Source: Amycolatopsis bullii (GTDB lineage Bacteria; Actinomycetota; Actinomycetes; Mycobacteriales; Pseudonocardiaceae). Taken from it: a DNA stretch of 36,107 bases. A program made the position numbers and the translations under genes. The DNA is taken from NCBI RefSeq assembly GCF_014654205.1, contig NZ_BNAW01000071.1:1-36107 (forward strand), read 5' to 3'. Below, in pieces: positions 32,001 to 36,107 of the stretch (positions are counted from its first letter, which is position 1; each line of letters begins with the position of its first letter). The notes under the pieces were generated by a model that worked only from the letters and a program-made list of their open reading frames with translations, was not told where the DNA came from and searched no databases.

Positions 32001-32651
32001 GAGGAGGAGTACCCGCGCAAGCAGCTGCTCGCCTACGAGCGCGAGATGCTCGGCCTGTACGTCTCGGCGCACCCGCTGGACGGCGCCGAGCGGATCCTGC
32101 GCAAGCACGCCCCGAAGCCGATCGCGAGCATCCTCAACGATCCGCCGAAGGAAGGCGAGCTGGTGATCTCCGGGCTGATCACCTCGCTCGAGCGGCGGGT
32201 CAACAAGAAGGGCGAGCCCTGGGCGATCTGCACGGTCGAGGACATGGACGCCTCGCTCGAGGTGCTGTTCTTCCCCAAGTCGTACGCGCTGTTCGCGAGT
32301 GAGCTCATCGAGGACAACGCGGTCCTGGTCAAGGGCCGGGTGAACTGGCGCGAAGACAAGATGTCGATCTTCGGTGGGGGCCTGGCCACGCTCGACCTCT
32401 CGGAGGTCGGCACCGGCAACGGCGACGACGAGCCGCCCCTGGTGCTGCTCGCGGCGGCGGAGAAGATCGACCAGTCGGTGGTGAGCGAGCTGCGGTCCAC
32501 GCTGCTGGCGCACAAGGGGGAGACCCCGGTGCACCTCAAGCTGGTGGGGAAGAACCAGACGGTCTTCGCCCTCTACGACTACCCGGTGAAGGTCAGCTCG
32601 ATGCTGATCGGCGAGCTCAAGGGCATCCGGGGCATCACGGCCTCGACGTAG
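29064..32651 (+). CDS. DNA polymerase III alpha subunit (DnaE1)
   Basis: This 1195-residue replicative polymerase has an N-terminal PHP domain with intact metal-binding residues (HLHVHTEYSMLDGA from H8, TDHGNMYG), the form that proofreads in actinobacteria. The palm domain has MPDIDIDFDDRRRGEM (from M422; D424, D426 and D428 region) and the third catalytic Asp D589 in LLKMDFLGL. GRGSAAGSLVAYVLGI and AFNKSHAAAYGLISYWTAYLK are conserved finger and palm blocks. A helix-hairpin-helix region lies at about residues 840-930 and an OB-fold at about 1030-1110 (LVISGLITSLERRVNKKGEP). GTG 29064 has GGGGAGG (29048-29054) 9 nt upstream. It belongs to the DnaE1 group, not DnaE2/ImuC, by length and the intact PHP domain. 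Confidence 0.98.
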   Translation: MSNDSFVHLHVHTEYSMLDGAAKIAPLFAEAARLGMPAVGMTDHGNMYGGDEFYQQSKKAGIKPIIGIEAYIAPESRFHKKPVFWGQANQRGSDEFGEGGDVSGGGAYTHMTMLASNATGLRNLFKLSSLASMQGYYRKPRMDRELIAENHSGIIATTGCPSGEVQTRLRLGQKEAAIQAASDYKDIFGADNFFLELMDHGLPIERSVREGLLEIGRLLDLKPIATNDSHYVTKDQADTHSALLCVQAGKTLNDPTRFKFDGDGYYLKSAAEMREYWDKEVPGAADTTLMIAERVESYEEVYSHKDRLPFFEVPEGYDQGGWLREEVQRGLKWRFPDGVPDPYYNERIEIELDVIIGKGFPAYFLIVADLISYARKVGIRVGPGRGSAAGSLVAYVLGITNLDPIPQKLLFERFLNPERVSMPDIDIDFDDRRRGEMIRYATDKYGADKVAQVITFGTIKTKAAIKDSARVHFGQPGYAIADKISKALPPPIMAKDIPLSGIVDSKHERYGEAAEVRALVETDEECKTIFETARGLEGLIRNAGVHACAVIMSCDPLTDAIPLWQRDDGSIITGWDYPSCEAIGLLKMDFLGLRNLTVIGDAIDNIKANRGVDVDLDTLGVDDPETYKLLARGDTLGVFQLDGGPMRDLLRRMEPTVFDDIVAVGALYRPGPMGMNAHNDYADRKNNRQKVKPIHPELDEPLREILADTYGLIVYQEQIMHIGQKVAGYTMGRADVLRRAMGKKKKEVLDKEYEGFEEGMRNSDLVPGGFSKEAIKALWDTILPFAGYAFNKSHAAAYGLISYWTAYLKANFTAEYMAALLTSVGDNKDKSAVYLSECRRLGIKVLPPDVNESALRFAAVGDDIRFGLGAVRNVGQNVVESIIKTREEKGKYASFTDFLDKSELVACNKRVIESLIKAGGFDSLGHTRLSMIQVHEDAVEAVVPLKRQEAMGQFDLFGFGGDEGEAAPSSSPLAHLKFGEEEYPRKQLLAYEREMLGLYVSAHPLDGAERILRKHAPKPIASILNDPPKEGELVISGLITSLERRVNKKGEPWAICTVEDMDASLEVLFFPKSYALFASELIEDNAVLVKGRVNWREDKMSIFGGGLATLDLSEVGTGNGDDEPPLVLLAAAEKIDQSVVSELRSTLLAHKGETPVHLKLVGKNQTVFALYDYPVKVSSMLIGELKGIRGITAST

Positions 32652-32659
32652 CCCTTCGG

Positions 32660-32700
32660 AAGGCGGGATCCGGGCGCACAGCGCGCGCGGATCCCGCCTT
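32660..32700 (+). terminator. Hairpin terminator after dnaE
   Basis: The 12-bp stem AAGGCGGGATCC (32660-32671) pairs with GGATCCCGCCTT (32689-32700) around a 17-nt loop, followed by TCGTGTTT. It starts 8 bp after the dnaE stop and ends 18 bp before the next gene. Confidence 0.88.
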
Positions 32701-32718
32701 TCGTGTTTGCTGGACAGG

Positions 32719-34188
32719 ATGACTCACGAACCCGACCCCCGCCGCTGGAAAGCGCTTGCCGTCTCGCTCACGGCCGGGTTCATGGGCCTGCTCGACGTCA
32801 GCATCGTCAACGTCGCCCTGCCCTCGATGCAGGCGGGCCTGCACGCGAGCAGCAGCGGGATCCGCTGGGTCGTCTCCGGCTACGCGCTGGCGTTCGGCCT
32901 GGTCCTGGTCACCGGCGGCCGCCTCGGGGACGCGTTCGGCCGCCGGAACATGTTCCTCGGCGCCCTCGCCGCCTTCGTCCTGACCAGCGCGCTGGCCGGC
33001 GCGGCCCCGAACGAGACCACCCTGGTGCTGGCCCGCCTGGCCCAGGGCGTCGCGGCGGGCATGCTCACCCCCCAGAACACCGGCCTGATCCAGGACCTCT
33101 TCCGCGGCGCCGAGCGCGGCCGCGCGTTCGGGATGTTCGGCGCGGTCGTCGGGATCTCGACGGCGGTCGGGCCGATCCTCGGCGGGTTCATCCTCGCCGT
33201 GTTCGGGGCGGAGGACGGCTGGCGCTGGGTCTTCTACGTCAACGTCCCGATCGGCGTCCTCGCGTTCGCCCTGGCGCTGCGCCTGCTGCCGCGCAGCGAG
33301 AAGAAGCAGCTCAAGGTCTCTTCGGAGATCGACTTCGTCGGCATCGCGCTCCTCGCGGTCGCCGTGCTCGGGGTGCTGCTGCCCGTCATCGATTCCGACA
33401 GCGGCGGCTTCAAGCAGCTGTGGTGGCTCTTCATCGTCGCCGCGGGCTTCGGGTTCGCGTTCGTGCGCTGGGAGCGGTCGGTGGTCCGGCGCGGCCGGTC
33501 GCCGCTGCTGGACACCCGCCTGTTCACCGAGACGCCGGGGTACGCCGCCGGCGCGGCGGTCGGGGCGCTCTACTTCTGCGGATTCGCCGGGATCTGGCTG
33601 GTCTTCGCGATGTTCTTCCAGCAGGGCCTGGGCTACTCACCCCTGCAGTCCGGCCTGTCGGTGACGCCGTTCGCGCTCGGCTCGGCGGTGTCCGCCGCCG
33701 TCGCGGGGCGGCTGGTCCCGCGCTTCGGACGGCGGCTCACCGTGACCGGGCTGGCCATGGTCGCCGTCGGGCTGCTGGGTGTCGCGCTGCTCGCCGAGCT
33801 GGTCACGCCGTCGGCGTCCGGCTGGGCGTTCGCGCTGCCGCTGCTGTTCGCGGGGGTGGGCGGCGGGATGGTGATCTCGCCGAACACGACGTTGACGCTC
33901 GAGTGCGTGCCGGTCCGGATGGCCGGGGTGGCCGGCGGCGCGCTGCAGACCGGGCAGCGGATCGGCACGGCGATCGGCACCGCCGTGCTCGCGTCGGTCT
34001 TCGGCATGGTCATCGGCCACGGCTATCCCGTGGCGCTCACCGTCGCGCTCAGCTGCGCGGCCTTCCTGACGTGCGGCGCGCTCGTCCTGGCGCTCGCCGA
34101 ACTGCGTGCGCGACGGCACCGGGCTTCCGAACAGGAGCGGGAAACGCGCGCGGCCGAAGCTGCCGCCGCGGACGTCCACCGGGGTTGA
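32719..34188 (+). CDS. MFS transporter, DHA2 (EmrB/QacA-like) type
   Basis: This 489-residue membrane exporter opens with ALAVSLTAGFMGLLDVSIVNVALP, the DHA2 motif with LDxxIVNVALP. Then come WVVSGYALAFGLVLVTGGRLGDAFGRR (motif A, GRLGDAFGRR) and RLAQGVAAGMLTPQNTGLIQDLF, with Q/R residues of the EmrB type. RWVFYVNVPIGVLAF is the EmrB-like stretch after span 6. Fourteen spans are likely from the length. The C-terminal tail is hydrophilic (RARRHRASEQERETRAAEAAAA). Substrate is unknown, probably lipophilic antibiotics or dyes. The upstream 18 bp after the dnaE terminator leave little room for a promoter; TTTGCT lies 7 nt before ATG 32719, a weak candidate. There is no regulator gene beside it. Confidence 0.9.
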   Translation: MTHEPDPRRWKALAVSLTAGFMGLLDVSIVNVALPSMQAGLHASSSGIRWVVSGYALAFGLVLVTGGRLGDAFGRRNMFLGALAAFVLTSALAGAAPNETTLVLARLAQGVAAGMLTPQNTGLIQDLFRGAERGRAFGMFGAVVGISTAVGPILGGFILAVFGAEDGWRWVFYVNVPIGVLAFALALRLLPRSEKKQLKVSSEIDFVGIALLAVAVLGVLLPVIDSDSGGFKQLWWLFIVAAGFGFAFVRWERSVVRRGRSPLLDTRLFTETPGYAAGAAVGALYFCGFAGIWLVFAMFFQQGLGYSPLQSGLSVTPFALGSAVSAAVAGRLVPRFGRRLTVTGLAMVAVGLLGVALLAELVTPSASGWAFALPLLFAGVGGGMVISPNTTLTLECVPVRMAGVAGGALQTGQRIGTAIGTAVLASVFGMVIGHGYPVALTVALSCAAFLTCGALVLALAELRARRHRASEQERETRAAEAAAADVHRG

Positions 34189-34607
34189 GACTACTTTCCG
34201 CAGATTCGCGATGCTCCATCCGAGTGACGAGCGCGGACAGACACTGGTGCTACGGAGAGCAACCGGGTAGATCTTATGGAGCCTTCACTGCGCGGCTTCG
34301 GCTACCGACAGTGGCAATCAGTCGGCCACCCGGGGATGGGGTGACCGACTTGAGCGATCGAGGCGTCCGGAGTTCGAGGGAATGGACACACTCGGTCACC
34401 TTCCGTCCAGTGGGTGTCGGCGTCCGCGGGGGACCGACCGGCACTCGCGGAAGGTCTGCCCATCGGTGGTCCGCCGGCGCGTGACGGTGGCGGGCGGGCC
34501 CGGGTGAGGGGGAACCGGGCCCGCCCGTTCTTCGTGTCGTGCTTCCACCCCGCTCGTGATCATGCTGGGATGACCGCGTTCGCCCGAGGCCGAGCGTGGG
34601 AGTCCCG
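34189..34607. other. Unexplained 419-bp intergenic region
   Basis: The first 200 bases are clearly less GC-rich than the neighbours. GCTCCAT (34213-34219) and ATGGAGC (34276-34282) could close a long stem around a 56-nt interior, and a strong hairpin ends at 34527. Two tiny overlapping frames exist: ATG 34276 to TGA 34344 (22 codons) and GTG 34341 to TGA 34484 (47 codons), joined by GTGA. Their third-position GC is well below that of the real genes, so I do not call them genes. A structured small RNA or a 5' leader is as likely. Confidence 0.5.
34491..34527 (+). terminator. Strong hairpin, probable terminator
   Basis: CGGGCGGGCCCGG (34491-34503) pairs with CCGGGCCCGCCCG (34515-34527) over an 11-nt loop, followed by TTCTTCGTGTCGT. 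It lies 303 bp after the MFS stop and 80 bp before the LtrA gene. Placement so far from the MFS gene suggests that it ends a transcript arising in the gap. Confidence 0.75.
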
Positions 34608-35774
34608 ATGACCGAGCAGCCGTGGTACCGGCCGATGCGGGCGCGCGACCGCGCCGAGCACCACCGCGTCGCGACACCGCTGGAGCTGCTGTTCGACCTG
34701 TGCTTCGTGGTCGCGGTCGGCCAGGCCGCGACGTCGCTCCACCACGCGCTCGCCGAAGGCCACGCCGCTCACGGCGTCTCGTCCTTCGCGATGGTGTTCT
34801 TCGCGATCTGGTGGGGCTGGCTGAACTTCAGCTGGTTCGCCTCGGCGTTCGACACCGACGACGTCCCGTACCGCCTGGCCACGCTCCTGCAGATCGCCGG
34901 CGGCCTGACCGTGGCGGCGTCGGTGACGGGGGCCTTCGAAGGCGACTTCCGGCTGACGGTCGCCGGGTACGTCCTGATGCGGCTGGCCCTGGTGTTCCAG
35001 TGGCTGCGGGCCGCGCGGTCGGAACCCGAGTGCCGCCCCAGCGCGCTGCGCTACGCCGTCGGGATCGCCGTGGCCCAGGTGCTCTGGGTCTCCTACCTGT
35101 GGCTGCCGGCCGGGCTGCACCCGTACGCGTTCGTCGCGTTCGCTGTCCTGGAGATGGCGGTGCCGGTGTGGGCGGAGAGCCGGCACGGCACGACGTGGCA
35201 CCCCCACCACATCGCCGAGCGGTACGGCCTGTTCACCCTGATCGTGCTCGGCGAGGTGATCCTCAGCGCGACGAACGCGGTCAAGGAGGGCGCCGCCGAG
35301 CCGGGCCACCCGGGCGCGCTGATCTCGCTGGCCGCGGCCGGCCTGGTGCTCGTGTTCTCGATGTGGTGGCTGTACTTCGACCGGCCCGGGCACGCGCGGC
35401 TCGTCCGCCGCCCGACCATGTTCACGTCGATGAGCTGGGGGTACGGCCACTACTTCATCTTCGCCTCCGCGGCGGCCGTCGGCGCCGGGCTCGAGGTGGC
35501 GGTCGCCTACGACACGGGGACGGTGCACCTCGGCGGGGTGGCCGCGGCGCTGCCGACCACGGTGCCGGTCGCGGTGTTCCTGCTGAGCGTGTGGCTGCTG
35601 CACATCGGGCCGACGAACGAGTGCCGTCCGATCGCCATCGGCTTCCCGGTGACGGCCGTGCTCGTCGTCGCCGCGTCGTTCGTGCCCGCGCCGATCCACG
35701 TGACCGCGGTACTGGCGGCCGCGCTCGTCGTCCTGACGGTCGTGGCGACGCACGGGGAGCGGCGGCCGGCCTGA
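34608..35774 (+). CDS. Low temperature requirement protein A (LtrA) family membrane protein
   Basis: This 388-residue polytopic membrane protein is of the LtrA family (PF06772). It shows the family start RVATPLELLFDLCFVVAVGQ (E-L-x-F-D-L-x-F-V), the aromatic WWGWLNFSWFASAFDTDD and HIAERYGLFTLIVLGEVIL (E-R-x-x-x-x-x-I-x-x-G-E), and many hydrophobic segments. LtrA was named for growth of Listeria at low temperature; the molecular function is not known. ATG 34608 has GGGAG at 34598-34602, 5 nt upstream; an alternative GTG at 34596 would add four residues (MGVP). A hairpin terminator follows at 35836. Confidence 0.9.
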   Translation: MTEQPWYRPMRARDRAEHHRVATPLELLFDLCFVVAVGQAATSLHHALAEGHAAHGVSSFAMVFFAIWWGWLNFSWFASAFDTDDVPYRLATLLQIAGGLTVAASVTGAFEGDFRLTVAGYVLMRLALVFQWLRAARSEPECRPSALRYAVGIAVAQVLWVSYLWLPAGLHPYAFVAFAVLEMAVPVWAESRHGTTWHPHHIAERYGLFTLIVLGEVILSATNAVKEGAAEPGHPGALISLAAAGLVLVFSMWWLYFDRPGHARLVRRPTMFTSMSWGYGHYFIFASAAAVGAGLEVAVAYDTGTVHLGGVAAALPTTVPVAVFLLSVWLLHIGPTNECRPIAIGFPVTAVLVVAASFVPAPIHVTAVLAAALVVLTVVATHGERRPA

Positions 35775-35835
35775 CGGGCGTCCTGGCCTCATCGGTGGTA
35801 TCGGTGCAGGTCAGCGGCCTGGCGCGAAAAAAGGG

Positions 35836-35855
35836 ACCCCCCTGTGCGAGGGGGT
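35836..35855 (+). terminator. Hairpin terminator after LtrA gene
   Basis: ACCCCC (35836-35841) pairs with GGGGGT (35850-35855) over an 8-nt loop. Six A residues lie shortly upstream and TT(C) follows. It separates the LtrA gene from the rRNA leader region. Confidence 0.7.
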
Positions 35856-35859
35856 TTCG

Positions 35860-36107
35860 GGGGCATGTAAAGTTCTCCAAGTCGCCAGGGAAACCGAGCG
35901 GCCGCCGGGAACACGAACCACTCTACCACGATCGTGGTAGAGTGGGTGGTCCCGAACCAGGGTGGTATCCCTGGAACAAAGCTTGAAACAAAAGCCGAAG
36001 ACCAAGGCGCTTCGCGGCGCGGCGGTCCGAAGTGTGTTGCTTGAGAACTCAACAGTGTGCTAGTGAACTAAGCCAGTAGAGCTTATGTATTGAAACCTCG
36101 TATGAGG
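35860..36107 (+). promoter_or_regulatory. Probable 5' leader of an rRNA operon (16S gene beyond window)
   Basis: The stretch TTGCTTGAGAACTCAACAG (36037-36055) with GTGTGC after it is the conserved leader element found upstream of 16S rRNA in many actinomycetes (compare TTGAGAACTCAATAGTGTG of mycobacteria, the boxA-like antitermination and processing region). The sequence turns AT-richer here. The window ends in CCTCGTATGAGG, an inverted repeat (36096-36107), before any 16S sequence. TAAAGT at 35868-35873 is a possible -10, but no convincing -35 pairs with it. Confidence 0.75.
35918..35945. promoter_or_regulatory. 28-bp perfect palindrome upstream of rRNA leader
   Basis: CCACTCTACCACGA (35918-35931) is followed directly by its exact complement (35932-35945), with no loop. 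A second dyad, CCAGGG-TGGTAT-CCCTGG, follows at 35957-35974. A loop-less palindrome is more like a dimer protein-binding site than an RNA hairpin. Confidence 0.8.

Noticed and set aside
28860..32534. A 1224-codon open frame opposite dnaE, and a 978-codon frame opposite aceE (5393-8329)
   Set aside because: They are antisense shadows of highly conserved genes at very high GC. Their translations are Arg/Val/Asp/Gly-rich with no domain, and the real genes are beyond doubt.
34341..34484. Small gene of 47 codons starting at GTG 34341
   Set aside because: Third-position GC is too low compared with the neighbours, there is no ribosome site and no recognisable sequence. It is kept only as a possibility in the intergenic entry.
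1..36107. CRISPR array, toxin-antitoxin pair, defence island or biosynthetic gene cluster
   Set aside because: No regular short repeats with spacers, no cas genes and no NRPS, PKS or defence signature proteins were seen. The methyltransferase, SDRs and MFS exporters are scattered and not arranged as a cluster.

Overview
The window is GC-rich, gene-dense actinobacterial chromosome, most like Pseudonocardiaceae and probably Amycolatopsis. The evidence is the codon bias, the TetR/GntR/SDR-rich gene content, the block aceE - DUF3052 gene - ahpE (which I recall from the Mycobacterium tuberculosis Rv2241-Rv2238c region), an actinobacterial DnaE1, and a pre-rRNA leader at the right edge. The genus call is an inference, since there is no 16S sequence in the window. 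The content is mostly core and metabolic, with one decayed patch at about 12.9-14.7 kb.

Layout. 1-368: non-coding, with a 90-bp tandem repeat at the very edge. 369-5360: a PnuC-type transporter, then L-lactate use (lactate permease and an LldD2-like L-lactate dehydrogenase) split by a divergent TetR/SDR pair that shares a 53-bp palindrome. 5423-9602: homodimeric pyruvate dehydrogenase E1 (aceE), divergent from a DUF3052 gene and the peroxiredoxin ahpE. 9641-11447: tRNA-Val(UAC), an arginase-fold protein starting 16 nt after the tRNA, and a methyltransferase. 11434-12879: a DHA2-type MFS exporter. About 12950-14659: the wreck of an IS110-family transposase and a secreted repeat protein broken by a stop codon and a frameshift. 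14798-18109: an SDR-like protein, an AhpD-like protein divergent from a MarR regulator, a secreted cupin and an acyl-CoA dehydrogenase. 18150-19097: an SDR behind a MerR-type promoter. 19222-24252: a secreted trypsin-like protease, a class V PLP enzyme divergent from a GntR regulator, a metallophosphoesterase and a CocE/S15 hydrolase. 24303-28730: a tightly coupled operon gntR - ansP - asparaginase - aspA. 28812-28868: a nested 57-bp palindrome. 29064-32651: dnaE. 32719-35774: a second MFS exporter and an LtrA-family membrane protein. 35836-36107: a terminator followed by what looks like the leader of an rRNA operon that continues past the window.

How the genes work together. AnsP imports asparagine, the asparaginase makes aspartate plus ammonia, and aspartase makes fumarate plus ammonia, so one transcript forms an Asn-to-TCA pathway under its own GntR regulator. 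The lactate permease and LldD deliver pyruvate, which the adjacent AceE commits to acetyl-CoA. Six regulators or promoters show clear operator-like palindromes.

I did not find an obviously new multi-gene system such as a defence island, CRISPR array or biosynthetic cluster. The least explained signals are the nested palindrome before dnaE, the 28-bp perfect palindrome before the rRNA leader, the 419-bp gap at 34189-34607 and the 90-bp repeat at the left edge.
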